A stretch of 64,000 bases of DNA, taken from the NCBI RefSeq assembly GCF_023061285.1, contig NZ_JAKGAM010000004.1, positions 1 to 64,000 on the forward strand, read 5' to 3'. Below the pieces are notes generated by a model that saw only the letters and a program-made list of their open reading frames with translations, had not been told where the DNA came from and did not search any database. The translations under genes and the position numbers were made by a program. Shown piece after piece: positions 38,077 to 49,569 of this stretch (the stretch's first letter is position 1; each line of letters starts with the position of its first letter). This DNA is from Chromohalobacter nigrandesensis. Lineage in GTDB: Bacteria > Pseudomonadota > Gammaproteobacteria > Pseudomonadales > Halomonadaceae.

Positions 38077-40275
38077 ATGAGCATGGATATAACCGAATTC
38101 TACGAGACCTTTTTCGAAGAGGCCGAAGAGCTACTGGGCGACATGGAGCGCCACCTGCTCGAGCTGGATCTCGACGAGCCGGATCCGGAGCAACTCAACG
38201 CCATTTTTCGTGCCGCGCATTCGATCAAAGGTGGCGCGGGTACCTTCGGGTTCAGCGTGTTGCAAGAAACTACGCATATGCTCGAAAACCTGTTGGATTA
38301 TGCCAGGCAGGGCGAGCTCATCTTGCGCACGGATATCGTCGACCTCTTTCTGGAAACCAAGGATATGCTTAACGACCAACTTGATGCCTACCGCAATGGC
38401 GCCGAACCGGATCCGGAAGCCTTTGCCCGCATTTGCCAGACGCTGAAGAAGCTAGCGCTGGAAGAGCTGGGACATGGCGTGGGCAGTGAACCTGAGGCCG
38501 ATACCGTGCCGCCCGAGCGGGTGGCGGATGAGCCCCCAAGCTCGGCGGCCGAGGATAAGGTCGACGAAGAGGCGTCGGAAGGGCAGACGCAGGAAGTTCA
38601 GGACGCCGTCGCTGATAGCGGCTGGCTACGTGTCGTGCTGTTGAACGTATCCGACAAGGACCGTGAGCTCCTCGTCGAGGAACTCGGTAATCTCGGCGAG
38701 GTGAAAGAACAGCACGGTGATGCCGCGCGTTATGAGGTGGTACTGGAGAGTGCTTCCAGCCGCGACGATATCGAAGCCGTGATGTGCTTTATCGTCGAGC
38801 CTGAGCAACTGGACATCGCTGCGATTGCCGCGCCGACCGACGAGACCACGCAGGGAGAGGCCGATGCTGCTGCGGCACCTGCTGTGTCTCAGGACGATAC
38901 GCCGGCACCCGAGGCATCGGCCTCTGCCGATGCCGAGCAGGCGGCGGCTCCCGCAGAGAAAGCACCGACACAGGCAGCGTCCAGCGACAAGCCTGCGAAT
39001 GCGGCGCCAGCTAACAAGGGGGGGGGCGGTGCCAAGAAAAAGGCGGGTGCGGAGTCGGCGACGATTCGCGTGCCGGTGGAGAAGGTCGATCAGATCATCA
39101 ACCTTGTCGGTGAACTGATCATTACCCAGTCCATGCTCGATCAAACCGCCAGCGAACTCGACGTGGCCGCCCATGGGCCGCTGGTCAATGGCATGAACCT
39201 GCTACAGCGCAACGCGCGTGACTTGCAGGAGTCGGTGATGTCGATCCGTATGGTGCCGATGGACTATGTGTTCAGTCGCTTTCCACGCCTGGTGCGCGAT
39301 CTTACCGGCAAACTGGGCAAGGAGATCGAGCTGGTCACCGAAGGCCAGTCCACCGAGCTCGACAAGAGCCTGACCGAGCGCATCATCGATCCGTTGACGC
39401 ACCTCGTGCGTAATAGTCTCGATCATGGCATCGAGATGCCGGATGTGCGCGAGGCTGCAGGAAAGCCACGTACAGGCCAACTGACGCTTTCTGCCCAGCA
39501 CCAGGGCGGTAACATCCTCATCGAAGTGAAGGACGATGGGGGCGGTCTCAGCCGCGACAAGATCCTCGCCAAGGCGGCTCATAACGGATTGACCGTTTCC
39601 GACAGCATGAGCGACGACGAGGTCTGGCAGCTCATCTTCGCGGCAGGGTTCTCGACCGCCGATCAGGTCAGCGACGTTTCCGGACGTGGCGTGGGCATGG
39701 ATGTCGTCAAGCGCAATATTCAGGCCATGGGTGGCCATGTCGAAATTCAATCCTGGCCCGGAAAAGGCACCACGACCCGCGTGGTATTGCCGCTGACCCT
39801 GGCCATCCTCGACGGCATGTCGATCAAGAGCGGGTCGGAAATCTTCATCCTGCCGCTCTCGGCGGTACTCGAGTCACTGCAGCCCAGCAACGATGATATC
39901 TACTCGATGGCAGGCAACGACAAGTTGCTCAAGGTGCGCGACGAGTACCTACCGCTGATCGCCTTGCACGACATCCTGCACATCGACGGCGCCGAGCAGG
40001 ACCCGACCCAATGCATTGCGGTCATACTGCAGGCCGAAGGGCGGCGCTATGCCTTGTTGGTTGACGATCTCGTCGGCCAGCAACAAGTGGTCGTCAAGAA
40101 CCTAGAAACCAATTACCGCAAGGTGCCGGCCATATCGGCGGCAACGATTCTCGGGGATGGCAGTGTGGCGCTGATCCTCGATATCGCCGATATCAACCGT
40201 TTGCACCGTCAGCGTGCCAACTCTCCCAAGCACGCTGAACTTACCGCATCACGCCAGGAGGACGTAGTTTCATGA
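38077..40275 (+). CDS. cheA: Chemotaxis histidine kinase CheA
   Basis: A 732-residue kinase that phosphorylates CheY and CheB in response to receptor signals. The phospho-acceptor is His48 in [14 protein letters not shown], the same number as in E. coli. A P2 CheY-binding domain lies at ~185-255. The N-box NSLDHG, then DDGGGL and GRGVGMDV, form the ATP site, and a CheW-like P5 domain ends the protein. It is longer than E. coli CheA (654) because of two Ala/Glu/Pro-rich linkers (~140-180 and ~260-325). Its stop overlaps cheW in ATGA. A second ATG lies at 38083. Confidence 0.97.
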   Translation: MSMDITEFYETFFEEAEELLGDMERHLLELDLDEPDPEQLNAIFRAAHSIKGGAGTFGFSVLQETTHMLENLLDYARQGELILRTDIVDLFLETKDMLNDQLDAYRNGAEPDPEAFARICQTLKKLALEELGHGVGSEPEADTVPPERVADEPPSSAAEDKVDEEASEGQTQEVQDAVADSGWLRVVLLNVSDKDRELLVEELGNLGEVKEQHGDAARYEVVLESASSRDDIEAVMCFIVEPEQLDIAAIAAPTDETTQGEADAAAAPAVSQDDTPAPEASASADAEQAAAPAEKAPTQAASSDKPANAAPANKGGGGAKKKAGAESATIRVPVEKVDQIINLVGELIITQSMLDQTASELDVAAHGPLVNGMNLLQRNARDLQESVMSIRMVPMDYVFSRFPRLVRDLTGKLGKEIELVTEGQSTELDKSLTERIIDPLTHLVRNSLDHGIEMPDVREAAGKPRTGQLTLSAQHQGGNILIEVKDDGGGLSRDKILAKAAHNGLTVSDSMSDDEVWQLIFAAGFSTADQVSDVSGRGVGMDVVKRNIQAMGGHVEIQSWPGKGTTTRVVLPLTLAILDGMSIKSGSEIFILPLSAVLESLQPSNDDIYSMAGNDKLLKVRDEYLPLIALHDILHIDGAEQDPTQCIAVILQAEGRRYALLVDDLVGQQQVVVKNLETNYRKVPAISAATILGDGSVALILDIADINRLHRQRANSPKHAELTASRQEDVVS

Positions 40276-40766
40276 GTGATATGACCCAGGCCGCCGAGGC
40301 GGCAATCGATACGCAAAGTCAGGAATATCTGGTGTTTTCCCTGGGTAGCGAGGAATACGCCGTCGACATCCTGAAAGTGCAGGAAATTCGCGGTTACGAA
40401 AACGTGACGCGCATCGCCAATGCCCCGGATTTCATCAAGGGCGTGACCAATCTGCGCGGCGTGATCGTGCCGATCGTCGATCTGCGCATCAAATTCCACC
40501 TCGACAAGGTCGAATACGAAGGGCAGACCGTGGTGATCGTGGTCAATGTCGCCGACCGAGTCGTGGGTATCGTGGTCGATGGCGTGTCCGACGTCATGAC
40601 GCTTTCTTCCGATCAGATCAAGCCCGCGCCCGAGTTCGGGGAAACGCTGTCTGCCGATTATCTCAGCGGCTTGGGCAGTCTCGAGGATCGCATGCTGGTC
40701 ATCGTCGATATCGAGAAACTGCTGACCAGCGAGGAAATGGCGTTGGTCGAGCAACAAGCCCAATAA
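40272..40766 (+). CDS. cheW: Chemotaxis coupling protein CheW
   Basis: A 164-residue adaptor linking receptors to CheA. The family features are [20 protein letters not shown] at the start, then [13 protein letters not shown] near residue 57. Translationally coupled to cheA by a four-base overlap. The gap before the receptor gene at 40845 is 78 bases with no promoter that I can assign. Confidence 0.96.
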   Translation: MSDMTQAAEAAIDTQSQEYLVFSLGSEEYAVDILKVQEIRGYENVTRIANAPDFIKGVTNLRGVIVPIVDLRIKFHLDKVEYEGQTVVIVVNVADRVVGIVVDGVSDVMTLSSDQIKPAPEFGETLSADYLSGLGSLEDRMLVIVDIEKLLTSEEMALVEQQAQ

Positions 40767-40844
40767 GTCCAATAAGCTGTCGCGAGCCGCCGCCAGAGCG
40801 CGCCGAGACAAATCAATAAAAAACGAACACCAGGGAACCGTATC

Positions 40845-43061
40845 ATGCGCAATAACCAGCCCGTTACTCAACGTGAGCATGAGCTCGCGGATGAAGATTA
40901 CCTGTTGTCCCGTACGGACTTGAAAGGGGTCATCACCTACGCGAATCCGGCTTTCGTCGAGATCAGCGGCTTTACCTACGACGAGTTGGTAGGGTCGCCG
41001 CACAACCTCGTGCGTCATCCGGATATGCCGCCATCAGCCTTCGAGAATATGTGGGCGACGCTGAAGAAAGGCGAAATCTGGGGCGGGCTGGTCAAGAATC
41101 GTTGCAAGAACGGTGATTTTTACTGGGTACATGCCACCGTGACGCCGATTTTCGAAGGTGGCGAGATCGTTGGCTACACCTCGGTGCGTGTAAAGCCCTC
41201 CGCCAAGGCGCGTGCCGATGCGGAGCGCACCTATGCGGCCATGTCGGCTGGCAAGCATCGTGGGGTCAAGCTCGAACGTGGCGAGATTCAGCATACCGGT
41301 GTCTTGGCGCGTCTCAAGCGTCTCAAGTTCAATACCTTCAAAGGTCGCCTGGTGACCATGATCGTCGTGGCGGTGTTGATGCTGGCGGTCAGCAGTGCTC
41401 TCTCCATGGTCAACTTGCAGCGTGCCGGCGACAAGCTTCAGGCACTTTCCGAGCAGGGCCTGGAAGACGTCGCCCGCTTGCAGAAAATCGATCAGTTGAT
41501 GGCGAGTGGTCGAAATCTGGTCGACAAGCCCGTGAGTAACCCCATGTCGGGGGACATGGAAGCGGTGACGGCCGAGGCCGAAGGACTAATGACTAGTCTC
41601 TCCGAAGCCTGGAGCGCGTATTACGACGAACGTCCCGCCAATCACACTGAGGCCGCCGAACGTTTCGATGCCTCCGTCCAGCGTTATCTGGACGATGGGT
41701 TGCGGGTGGTCTTGGATACCCTGAATTCCGGCGACTTCTATGAAGCCTATGTGGCTTACAACGATGTGCTGGAGGGCGAGCGTGCAGAGGTCAGCGACCA
41801 GCTCAACAGCTTGGTCGATGAGAAGCGCAACGCTGCTATGGAGACGGCCAGCGAAGCGGCCGAGACGCAGCATGACATGCTGCTATGGCAGGTGGGCGTC
41901 TTCATCTTCGGGCTGGTGGTGCTGGTGGTGCTGGGGATCGTCACGGTGCGCTCGACACTGCGCCCGGTACGTGAGGCGTTGGATTTCTCGTTGCAGATTG
42001 CGGCCGGTAACCTCGGGGCCAACCTCAAAGGCGGTCAACAGGATGAAATCGGACGCCTGACGCGCGCTCTGGACACCATGCGTCGCAGTCTTGGCAACAT
42101 CGTCAAGGAGGTCAACGAAAACGTGGGTGTGGTAGCACCGGCGACTCGTAACATTGCTGAAGGCAATGAAGACCTTTCTTCACGTACCGAGCAGCAAGCC
42201 GCTTCGCTCGCCCAGACGGCTTCCAGCATGGAAGAGATGACCGCCACCGTTAAGCAGAATGCCGACAATGCGCGCCAGGCGAGCCAGCTCTCGAACACTG
42301 CCAGTGAGTCGGTGCGTCAGAGCGGCCAGGTCATGGGGGAAGTGGTCAACACCATGGGGCGTATCCGCGATAGTTCGCATAAGGTAGCCGATATCGTCGG
42401 CATGATCGACTCGATTGCCTTTCAGACCAACATCCTGGCCTTGAATGCTTCAGTCGAAGCCGCACGTGCCGGCGAACAGGGTCGTGGCTTCGCCGTCGTC
42501 GCAGGTGAGGTGCGCAATCTCGCCAGTCGCAGCGCGGACGCCTCGAAGGAGATTCGCGCCTTGATCGACAATTCGACGCAAGAGATCGAAGGCGGCACCG
42601 ACCTGGTGCGCAAGGCCGAGGGCAGCATCGAGGAGGTCGTCAATGCGGTGACGCGCGTCAACGACATCATGAGCGAGATCACCGCCGCCTCGGACGAGCA
42701 AAGCAGTGGTATTGAACAGATCAATCAGGCCATCACGCAGATGGATGATGTCACTCAGCAGAATGCCCATCGCGTACAGCAGACGGCCTCGTTCGCCGCA
42801 GAGCTTGAATCCAGCGTCACCGATCTATCGCGCTCCGTGGCTGTCTTCCGCCTGGCCGGTAGCGGCGTCGAAACGGTGCGCCGCAACAAGAGTTCGGCAA
42901 GCCTTGCCAAGCCGCAGGCCCCCGCGAACCACGGTGACGGTAAGCAGGCGACGTCATCTTCAGCGCAGCGTCAAGAGACCTCTCTGGTGTCTCAGCGCCA
43001 GGAGCCGCCGAAGGCGGGCGCTCACCAGGCATCACATGAAGAGGAGTGGGAGTCCTTTTGA
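40845..43061 (+). CDS. PAS-containing methyl-accepting chemotaxis protein (Aer-like)
   Basis: A 738-residue receptor. A PAS domain occupies about residues 15-120 ([18 protein letters not shown], then [18 protein letters not shown]), resembling the FAD-binding PAS of Aer. A membrane helix follows near 165-190, a helical sensor-like segment to about 345, a second membrane helix (~345-365), a HAMP domain and a long signalling hairpin with the hairpin-tip sequence [20 protein letters not shown]. It ends Glu-Trp-Glu-Ser-Phe, a CheR/CheB-binding pentapeptide that Aer of E. coli lacks. Probably senses redox or oxygen; the ligand is not proven. Confidence 0.9.
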   Translation: MRNNQPVTQREHELADEDYLLSRTDLKGVITYANPAFVEISGFTYDELVGSPHNLVRHPDMPPSAFENMWATLKKGEIWGGLVKNRCKNGDFYWVHATVTPIFEGGEIVGYTSVRVKPSAKARADAERTYAAMSAGKHRGVKLERGEIQHTGVLARLKRLKFNTFKGRLVTMIVVAVLMLAVSSALSMVNLQRAGDKLQALSEQGLEDVARLQKIDQLMASGRNLVDKPVSNPMSGDMEAVTAEAEGLMTSLSEAWSAYYDERPANHTEAAERFDASVQRYLDDGLRVVLDTLNSGDFYEAYVAYNDVLEGERAEVSDQLNSLVDEKRNAAMETASEAAETQHDMLLWQVGVFIFGLVVLVVLGIVTVRSTLRPVREALDFSLQIAAGNLGANLKGGQQDEIGRLTRALDTMRRSLGNIVKEVNENVGVVAPATRNIAEGNEDLSSRTEQQAASLAQTASSMEEMTATVKQNADNARQASQLSNTASESVRQSGQVMGEVVNTMGRIRDSSHKVADIVGMIDSIAFQTNILALNASVEAARAGEQGRGFAVVAGEVRNLASRSADASKEIRALIDNSTQEIEGGTDLVRKAEGSIEEVVNAVTRVNDIMSEITAASDEQSSGIEQINQAITQMDDVTQQNAHRVQQTASFAAELESSVTDLSRSVAVFRLAGSGVETVRRNKSSASLAKPQAPANHGDGKQATSSSAQRQETSLVSQRQEPPKAGAHQASHEEEWESF

Positions 43062-43930
43062 GCGAATTTCATCAGTCTCCTGCACCGCAGGAAGAGCATC
43101 CTAGCTTGTTCGGAAGCGCCGATCGAGATCTGGAATTCACGGAAGCGGATTTCGAAAAGATACGCACGCTCATTTATAAGCGCGCCGGTCTCGTGCTGGC
43201 ATCGCACAAGCGTGAAATGGCCTATAGCCGCTTGGCAAAGCGGCTGCGGTTACATGGCATGCGCCGCTTCAGCGATTATCTGGCGCGTCTGGATCAGCAT
43301 CCCGACTCGCCGGAGTGGGAGGCGTTCACCAACGCGTTGACGACGAACCTGACGTCGTTTTTCCGCGAGGCACATCATTTCTCGCTACTCGCGGAGCACG
43401 TCAAGCAAGCGACATCGCCCGTGCGTATCTGGTGTGCGGCGGCGTCGACGGGGGAAGAGCCCTACTCGTTGGCGATCACCCTTAGCGAGGCGCTGGGTAG
43501 CCGGGCCTCTCAGGCACAGATCCTGGCCACCGATATCGATACCGACGCGCTGAACAAGGCACGCAAGGGTATCTACGCGCTGGATCAGCTCGAGAAGGTT
43601 TCCGAGGCATGTCGTCGAAAGTTTTTCCTGCGAGGCAGTGGCGCACGTGCGGGGATGGCGAAGGTTCGCCCTGAACTGACCGCGATGATTGATTTTCAAT
43701 CACTCAATCTGACGTCGGGTAATTGGGTGGCAAAGGGGCCGTTCGACGCTATCTTTTGTCGTAACGTGATGATTTATTTCGACAAGGAAACCCAGGCGCG
43801 CATCCTGGAGCGTTTTGCACCCTTGATGAAACCCGATGGCCTTTTGTTTACCGGCCACTCGGAAAATTTCTCCTACCTGACGCAGCGTTTCAAGTTGCGG
43901 GGGCAAACCGTGTATGAATTAGCGCGTTGA
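43046..43930 (+). CDS. cheR: Chemotaxis protein methyltransferase CheR
   Basis: A 294-residue SAM-dependent enzyme that methylates receptor glutamates. The order is a helical N-terminal domain ([13 protein letters not shown] near residue 95), the SAM-binding [15 protein letters not shown] (~130), and CRNVMIYFD and [10 protein letters not shown] near the C-terminus. GTG 43046 lies inside the receptor gene, a 16-base overlap. An alternative start is TTG 43058, which has GGGAG five bases upstream and overlaps the receptor stop as TTGA. Confidence 0.94.
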   Translation: MGVLLSEFHQSPAPQEEHPSLFGSADRDLEFTEADFEKIRTLIYKRAGLVLASHKREMAYSRLAKRLRLHGMRRFSDYLARLDQHPDSPEWEAFTNALTTNLTSFFREAHHFSLLAEHVKQATSPVRIWCAAASTGEEPYSLAITLSEALGSRASQAQILATDIDTDALNKARKGIYALDQLEKVSEACRRKFFLRGSGARAGMAKVRPELTAMIDFQSLNLTSGNWVAKGPFDAIFCRNVMIYFDKETQARILERFAPLMKPDGLLFTGHSENFSYLTQRFKLRGQTVYELAR

Positions 43931-43933
43931 CCC

Positions 43934-43960
43934 TTCAGTATTGACGCGACTGGCCGATAG
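43934..43960 (+). promoter_or_regulatory. Sigma-28 promoter upstream of cheB
   Basis: TTCAGTAT (43934-43941), 11-base spacer, GCCGATAG (43953-43960). The -10 is nearly perfect and the -35 matches at five of eight positions. About 150 bases before cheB. Confidence 0.7.
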
Positions 43961-44049
43961 AACATGCATGTGGGTTTGCCGTGCACGGCAATTGGTCGGC
44001 GGTTTCCATGCGTGAGGCCCCGGGATCTCCCTGTAACGAACATTAAGCC

Positions 44050-44089
44050 CTGTCTGAAAGGCCGGCGAGTGCTGGCCGCTTTCAGACAG
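44050..44089. repeat. TGTCTGAAA-type hairpin element upstream of cheB
   Basis: Perfect 11-bp arms CTGTCTGAAAG (44050-44060) and CTTTCAGACAG (44079-44089) with GGCC/GGCC able to pair inside. Similar sequence occurs at 46966-46998 and, as a half element, at 13456-13480. Confidence 0.6.
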
Positions 44090-44108
44090 AGCGTAAGGAG
44101 TGGTGGCG

Positions 44109-45173
44109 TTGTCCTCGAATAAGATCAAGGTGCTATGTGTCGATGATTCGGCGCTGATTCGTGACCTAATGAGCAAGATCATTGACAGTCAGCCGGATAT
44201 GGAGGTCGTTGCCACGGCACCTGATCCCCTGGTCGCCAGGGATCTGATCAAGCGCACCAATCCCGACGTGTTGACGCTGGACGTGGAAATGCCGCGCATG
44301 GACGGTCTCGATTTCCTCGAGCGTTTGATGCGTTTGCGTCCCATGCCGGTACTGATGGTGTCTTCGCTGACCCAGAAAGGTTCCGAGATTACCCTGCGCG
44401 CACTGGAACTAGGTGCCGTCGATTTCGTCGCCAAGCCGGAAATGGGCATTCGCGAGGGCATGCTCGAATATACCGAAATGATCGCCGACATGATCCGAGC
44501 GGCGGCGCGCTCACGTCCGAAAGCCGTGTCCAAGCAGCCGCCGGCCAAGGACAAGGCACCGCTCAAGGCACCGCTGCTATCGAGCGAAAAGGTGATCATC
44601 ATTGGGGCTTCCACGGGTGGCACCGAAGCCATACGCCATGTGCTGGAGCCTTTGCCCGCCAATAGCCCGGCGATTCTGATCACCCAACACATGCCGGGCG
44701 GCTTCACGAAGTCCTTCGCCGAGCGCCTCGACAAGCTGTGTCGTATTTCCGTAAAAGAAGCCGTGGACGGCGAGCGTGTTCTACCCGGTCACGCTTATAT
44801 CGCCCCGGGTGACTGGCACATGAAACTCGCCCGCTCGGGGGCCAACTATGTCATTCGCTTGGACGATGCGCCGCCGGTCAACCGGCATCGTCCATCGGTG
44901 GACGTACTGTTTCATTCTGCTGCGCAAAGCGCGGGCCGCAACGCTCTCGGTGTGATTCTCACCGGCATGGGCAAGGACGGCGCGGCGGGCCTGCTCGAAA
45001 TGCATCAGGCAGGTGCCTATACCATTGCTCAGGATGAAGCGAGTTGCGTGGTGTTCGGCATGCCGCGCGAAGCAGTGCTTCTCGGTGGCGCCGCCGATAC
45101 CATCGCGCTTTCCGATATCCCCGCTGCCCTAATGAAACGCGCCGAAGCCTCCGGGCGCGCGCAGCGGGTATAA
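44109..45173 (+). CDS. cheB: Chemotaxis protein-glutamate methylesterase CheB
   Basis: A ~354-residue response regulator/esterase that removes receptor methyl groups and deamidates glutamines. An N-terminal receiver domain ([14 protein letters not shown], phospho-Asp in [13 protein letters not shown]) is joined by a Lys/Pro-rich linker (~135-160) to the esterase domain. The catalytic triad is the Ser in [10 protein letters not shown], the His in TQHMPGGF and the Asp in [15 protein letters not shown] at 44095-44100 is best spaced for TTG 44109. GTG 44100 and 44103 are possible but too close to it. Separated from cheR by its own sigma-28 promoter. Confidence 0.93.
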   Translation: MSSNKIKVLCVDDSALIRDLMSKIIDSQPDMEVVATAPDPLVARDLIKRTNPDVLTLDVEMPRMDGLDFLERLMRLRPMPVLMVSSLTQKGSEITLRALELGAVDFVAKPEMGIREGMLEYTEMIADMIRAAARSRPKAVSKQPPAKDKAPLKAPLLSSEKVIIIGASTGGTEAIRHVLEPLPANSPAILITQHMPGGFTKSFAERLDKLCRISVKEAVDGERVLPGHAYIAPGDWHMKLARSGANYVIRLDDAPPVNRHRPSVDVLFHSAAQSAGRNALGVILTGMGKDGAAGLLEMHQAGAYTIAQDEASCVVFGMPREAVLLGGAADTIALSDIPAALMKRAEASGRAQRV

Positions 45174-45249
45174 GACTCTCGAACGAATTAAAAGAACAAC
45201 GCTCGACTCATCATCTCAATCTACGCCAGGGAACTTGTCAGGAGACGAC

Positions 45250-46962
45250 ATGGGAAAAATACTCAATGACCTTTCGGTCAGGGCCAGTCTGACGATCGCG
45301 CTGACCATCATGGTCGTGATGATCGTGATCATTACTGGATTAGGGTTCTACTCCAATCAAAAAAGCGCCGAGGGGCTGGATACCATCAATAACCTCGGGT
45401 TCCAGCAAGCCAGCGCCGTCAATCGCGCCACGCTCAATCTAGTGCGTGCACGGGCATTGCTGGCAAGTTATCGCAACGCGGTGGAAGCCGGGGATACTCA
45501 GCGTGTGCAAGAGCTGCAAACAGCAGTAGAAAGCGCGATGGATAAGGCCGGTGACCGGATCCAGGCGTTCGATCAAGTGGCCAGGACCGATGCCGGTGAA
45601 GAGTACGCCGCGCGTATCGACGAATCCTTTGCGGCTTTTCGCGATGAGGTCCAGCGTCAGCTGAGTGCCGGCGAAGACGCCGTTCGCACAGAGGACGACC
45701 AGCGTATCAATCCGCTGATGGATAATCTGGATGATAGCGTGCGTGACTTTATCCAGTACGCCGAGGGTCGCGTGGAGAATGCCATTCTTGCCGACGCTGA
45801 TAGAAGTCATTGGATCGAAGTTGTCGAGATCGTGTTGCTGATCCTGTCGGTTATCATCGCCGTCCTGGTGCGCATGGTGCTGGTCAAGAATGTGGTCAAG
45901 CCGTTGGATGAAGCGGTCGAGCATTGCGAGCACATAGCCAAGGGCGATCTCTCGCATCGCATCGCCGAACGCGGCAGGAACGAGATCGGCCGCCTGTTCG
46001 CCGCCATGCGCGACATGCAAACCGGTTTGGTGGGCACGGTCACGTCCGTACGTGACGCCAGCGGTTCGATTCATGGTGGCGCCCGCGAGATCGCGTCCGG
46101 GAATGCCGATCTGTCGTCGCGTACCGAGCAGCAGGCCGCCTCGCTCGAGGAAACCGCTTCGAGCATGGAGGAACTGACCTCCACCGTTAAACAGAATGCC
46201 GACAATGCGCGCCAGGCGAGTTCCCTGGCGAGCGATGCCTCGACCACGGCAGGACGTGGCGGCGATGTCATGCAGGAAGTTTCCACGACCATGCAGGGCA
46301 TCACCGATAGCTCCAAGCAGATCTCCGACATCATCGGCATGATCGACTCGATTGCCTTCCAGACCAACATTCTGGCGTTGAACGCCTCGGTCGAAGCAGC
46401 GCGTGCCGGCGAACAGGGACGTGGCTTTGCGGTGGTCGCCAGTGAGGTGCGTAACTTGGCCAGCCGCAGTGCCGAGGCCGCCAAGGAAATCAAGGGCCTG
46501 ATTCATACCTCGACCACTCAGATCGAGCAGGGCTCCGAGCTGGTGAGCAACGCCGAGACCACCATGCGTGATGTTGTCCAGGCGGTGAAACGCGTCAGCG
46601 ATATCATGGACGAGATCTCCGCAGCTTCGCAGGAGCAGAGCGATGGTATCGAGCAGGTCAGTCAGGCCGTGACGCAGATGGACCAGGTGACCCAGCAGAA
46701 CGCTTCTCTCGTCCAGGAAGCCTCGAGCGCATCCGCGTCGCTCGAAGAGCAGGCGCAGCGCTTGGAAGACGTCGTCTCGGTCTTCCGTTTGCCAGGCGGT
46801 GGATCACACCAGGCCCAGGCATTGCCCGGGACGCGCGCGCCAGCGACCAAGTCGGCGGTGTCGGCACCGACCGCAACGTCCAAGTCGTCAGCGCAGACAC
46901 GTCAGGTGCCGTCGAAGCATACTTCGACGACGCAAGAAGAAAACGAGTGGGAAGAATTCTAG
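45250..46962 (+). CDS. Methyl-accepting chemotaxis protein (Tar/Tsr type)
   Basis: A 570-residue transmembrane receptor: first membrane helix at ~13-33, a periplasmic four-helix-bundle sensor domain (~35-190), second helix (~193-213), HAMP, and the MA signalling domain with the same hairpin tip [20 protein letters not shown] as the Aer-like receptor. C-terminal Glu-Trp-Glu-Glu-Phe is the CheR/CheB tethering peptide. ATG 45250 has AGGAG five bases upstream. The periplasmic domain has no ligand motif that I can name. Confidence 0.93.
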   Translation: MGKILNDLSVRASLTIALTIMVVMIVIITGLGFYSNQKSAEGLDTINNLGFQQASAVNRATLNLVRARALLASYRNAVEAGDTQRVQELQTAVESAMDKAGDRIQAFDQVARTDAGEEYAARIDESFAAFRDEVQRQLSAGEDAVRTEDDQRINPLMDNLDDSVRDFIQYAEGRVENAILADADRSHWIEVVEIVLLILSVIIAVLVRMVLVKNVVKPLDEAVEHCEHIAKGDLSHRIAERGRNEIGRLFAAMRDMQTGLVGTVTSVRDASGSIHGGAREIASGNADLSSRTEQQAASLEETASSMEELTSTVKQNADNARQASSLASDASTTAGRGGDVMQEVSTTMQGITDSSKQISDIIGMIDSIAFQTNILALNASVEAARAGEQGRGFAVVASEVRNLASRSAEAAKEIKGLIHTSTTQIEQGSELVSNAETTMRDVVQAVKRVSDIMDEISAASQEQSDGIEQVSQAVTQMDQVTQQNASLVQEASSASASLEEQAQRLEDVVSVFRLPGGGSHQAQALPGTRAPATKSAVSAPTATSKSSAQTRQVPSKHTSTTQEENEWEEF

Positions 46963-46965
46963 GCC

Positions 46966-46998
46966 TTGTCTGATCAAGCGCAGGTGCTTTTCAGACAA
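46966..46998. repeat. TGTCTGA-type hairpin element after the receptor gene
   Basis: Arms TTGTCTGA (46966-46973) and TCAGACAA (46991-46998), with AAGC/GCTT able to pair inside. It starts four bases after the receptor stop and may also act as a weak terminator. Related to the element at 44050-44089. A second, separate hairpin (9-bp stem, 47020-47040) follows before cheY. Confidence 0.6.
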
Positions 46999-47098
46999 TG
47001 TCTAAGCCATACCGCCAGAGTGGTGTGCCAAGCGCACCACCCAGATGAACAAGCTTGCGAAGCGAATCACTAGCCAGATTGAATGAATCGGAGGATGT

Positions 47099-47488
47099 AT
47101 GGCAGACAAGAAAATGAGCATTTTGGTCGTGGATGATTTCCCGACCATGCGGCGCATCGTGCGCAGTTTGCTCAAGGAACTTGGCTTCAATAATGTCGAT
47201 GAAGCGGAAGACGGCCAGGAAGCACTCAATAAGCTGCGTGCCGGTGGTTTCGAGTTCGTGGTTTCTGACTGGAACATGCCCAACCTCGATGGCCTCGCGA
47301 TGCTCAAGGAGATCCGTGAGGACGATGCGTTGTCGGAACTCCCGGTATTGATGGTGACGGCGGAAGCCAAGAAGGAAAATATCATCGCCGCTGCACAGGC
47401 CGGGGCGAATGGGTATGTCGTGAAGCCGTTCACTGCTGCGACGCTGGAAGAGAAGTTGGACAAGATTTTCGAGAAACTGGGCAAGTAA
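47099..47488 (+). CDS. cheY: Chemotaxis response regulator CheY
   Basis: A 129-residue single receiver domain that, when phosphorylated, binds FliM and reverses the motor. The phosphorylation site is Asp57 (VSDWNMP), as in E. coli. Asp12/Asp13-like acidic residues lie in [11 protein letters not shown], the Thr in MVTAEAK and the Lys in YVVKPF. GGAGG lies upstream of ATG 47099. It is followed 22 bases later by cheZ. Confidence 0.97.
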   Translation: MADKKMSILVVDDFPTMRRIVRSLLKELGFNNVDEAEDGQEALNKLRAGGFEFVVSDWNMPNLDGLAMLKEIREDDALSELPVLMVTAEAKKENIIAAAQAGANGYVVKPFTAATLEEKLDKIFEKLGK

Positions 47489-47510
47489 GTTCGCACGAGG
47501 AGGGCAGGCC

Positions 47511-48200
47511 ATGAGCGGTGAAACGCAGCCGGAGAACAGTGCGGATGGCACCCACGCTGACGATCTGATCTACAAGATCGGCAAGATGACGCGCATGCTC
47601 CACGAAAGCATGCGCGAGCTGGGGCTCGACAAAGAGATCGAAAAGGCGGCCGAAGCGATTCCGGATGCGCGGGACCGTCTCAGTTATGTCGCCTCCATGA
47701 CCGAGCAAGCGGCAGAGCGTTCATTGAATGCGATCGATCAGGCGCAGCCGTTGCAAGAGCGTATGGAGTCGGGCGCCGAGAAGCTCGATCAACGCTGGGA
47801 AGAATGGTTCGCTGCGCCTGTCGAGCTGGACGACGCCAAGGAGTTGGTCAAGGATACGCGTGACTACCTGCGTGATGTGCCGACCCAGACCAAGGCAACC
47901 AATGCGCAGTTGCTCGAAATCATGATGGCCCAGGATTTTCAGGACCTGACCGGTCAGGTCATCAAGAAAATGATGGATGTCATTCGCGAGATCGAGCAAC
48001 AGCTAGTGCAGGTGCTGATCGATACCGCGCCTGATAGCCATAACAAGGAAGAATTGCAGCAACTCGCCGACGAACGCTCGCGTAAAAGCAAGAAAGATGA
48101 TGAAGAGCTGCTCAACGGGCCGCAAGTCAAGCCCGAAGGTACCGATGTCGTCAATAACCAGGACCAGGTCGATGACCTCCTGGATAGCCTGGGTTTCTGA
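47511..48200 (+). CDS. cheZ: Protein phosphatase CheZ
   Basis: A 229-residue phosphatase of CheY-P, forming a long four-helix bundle dimer. The catalytic segment [15 protein letters not shown] (near residue 144) has the conserved Asp and Gln. The C-terminal [13 protein letters not shown] is the CheY-binding peptide. Length is close to E. coli CheZ (214). Ends before a hairpin at 48211-48234. Confidence 0.95.
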   Translation: MSGETQPENSADGTHADDLIYKIGKMTRMLHESMRELGLDKEIEKAAEAIPDARDRLSYVASMTEQAAERSLNAIDQAQPLQERMESGAEKLDQRWEEWFAAPVELDDAKELVKDTRDYLRDVPTQTKATNAQLLEIMMAQDFQDLTGQVIKKMMDVIREIEQQLVQVLIDTAPDSHNKEELQQLADERSRKSKKDDEELLNGPQVKPEGTDVVNNQDQVDDLLDSLGF

Positions 48201-48210
48201 TCCCTTCCTG

Positions 48211-48237
48211 TGCTGCCGGTGCCCGCCGGCAGCATTT
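48211..48237 (+). terminator. Terminator-like hairpin after cheZ
   Basis: A 9-bp stem (TGCTGCCGG / CCGGCAGCA) with a 6-base loop, then TTT. It lies 10 bases after the cheZ stop. Moderate strength because of the short T-run. Confidence 0.6.
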
Positions 48238-48399
48238 CAGCCCCGCGTCCCCTGAATAGCATAGCTAAGTAGCCGCTATTCCAGTGATCGGCTGTCCCGC
48301 GTTCCCGAGAAAATAGCGCCCATTCGATGAATGCGGTTGTTCGACGCTTAGGTATTTACCTTGGCGAAGGGCTTCTAGCGCCACGACGTCAGAGGGCTC

Positions 48400-49569
48400 A
48401 TGGCTGAGGGTAGCGACAGCGACGAGGAAAAGACCGAAGACCCGACACCACGACGACTCGACAAGGCGAAGGAAGACGGTGAGGTTGCGCGTTCGCGCGA
48501 GCTGACGACCTTCATGCTGTTGGCGGCGGGGGTGATGGCGCTATGGTCGCTCGGCGGCCACCTCTACGACAGCTTGGGGGTGGTCATGGAACAGTCATTC
48601 ATGTTTTCACGCAGTGAAGCATCCGATACTACCGTGCTGATGTCGCATGTCTGGGCGTTGGGTAGAAACGCACTGATGTCCTTGTTGCCGTTGTTTCTCA
48701 TCGTATCGGTCGTCGCGCTGGTAGCGCCGGTCATGCTGGGTGGCTGGTTGATATCAGGGAAAGCGTTGCAGCCCCAAGTGTCCAAGCTCAATCCGCTGAA
48801 AGGATTGAAACGCATGTTTTCATCGCAAGCAGTCGCGGAATTGGGCAAGGCCGTTGCCAAGTCGGTATTGGTGGGGGGCGTCGCTGTCGTCTTCCTGTGG
48901 TGGCATCGTGGCGACCTTCTAGGCTTGATGAACCTGCCTTTGAGTGAAGCGCTGGCGCGGGGTATGGATCTTGCCGCGCTGTGTCTCGCCTTTTGCGTAG
49001 CGACACTCATCGTCGTGGTGTTGATCGATGTGCCGTTTCAGTTGTGGAGCTTTACCAAGAAGCTGCGCATGACCAAGGACGAGATCAAGAAAGAGCACAA
49101 GGAAACCGAGGGCGATCCTCAGGTCAAAGCCCGCATGCGCGCCCAGCAGCAGTCCATGGCACGGCGGCGGATGATGGCCAAGGTGCCGGATGCGGATGTC
49201 ATCGTCACCAACCCCACGCATTATGCCGTGGCGCTGATGTACGAGGGGAGTCAGATGGAGGCGCCGCGTGTCGTGGCCAAGGGCTCGGATCTGGTTGCCA
49301 CGCGTATTCGCGAGTTGGGCGAGGCGCATGGCGTGCCCTTGCTGGAGGCGCCGCCGTTGGCGCGCGCCCTGCATCAGCATGTGGACCTCGATCAAGAAGT
49401 CCCCGCGAATCTGTATACCGCCGTGGCGGAGGTCCTGGCTTGGGCCTACCGCTTGAAACGTGTGCGCGAGGAAGGAGGTGACTGGCCGCAAACGCCACAT
49501 GACCTGCCCGTGCCCGACGAGTTAGATCCGTCTCGGCACAACGTTGCCGACGCCAAGGACACACCATGA
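48400..49569 (+). CDS. flhB: Flagellar export switch protein FlhB
   Basis: A 389-residue component of the flagellar type III export gate. Four membrane helices lie between about residues 30 and 215, followed by a cytoplasmic domain. The self-cleavage motif Asn271-Pro-Thr-His274 is intact, so normal specificity switching is expected. Starts with the acidic DSDEEKTEDPTPRRLDKA. It overlaps flhA by four bases (ATGA). The 199 bases upstream contain no consensus that I can assign; a class 2 FlhDC-dependent promoter is expected. Confidence 0.96.
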   Translation: MAEGSDSDEEKTEDPTPRRLDKAKEDGEVARSRELTTFMLLAAGVMALWSLGGHLYDSLGVVMEQSFMFSRSEASDTTVLMSHVWALGRNALMSLLPLFLIVSVVALVAPVMLGGWLISGKALQPQVSKLNPLKGLKRMFSSQAVAELGKAVAKSVLVGGVAVVFLWWHRGDLLGLMNLPLSEALARGMDLAALCLAFCVATLIVVVLIDVPFQLWSFTKKLRMTKDEIKKEHKETEGDPQVKARMRAQQQSMARRRMMAKVPDADVIVTNPTHYAVALMYEGSQMEAPRVVAKGSDLVATRIRELGEAHGVPLLEAPPLARALHQHVDLDQEVPANLYTAVAEVLAWAYRLKRVREEGGDWPQTPHDLPVPDELDPSRHNVADAKDTP

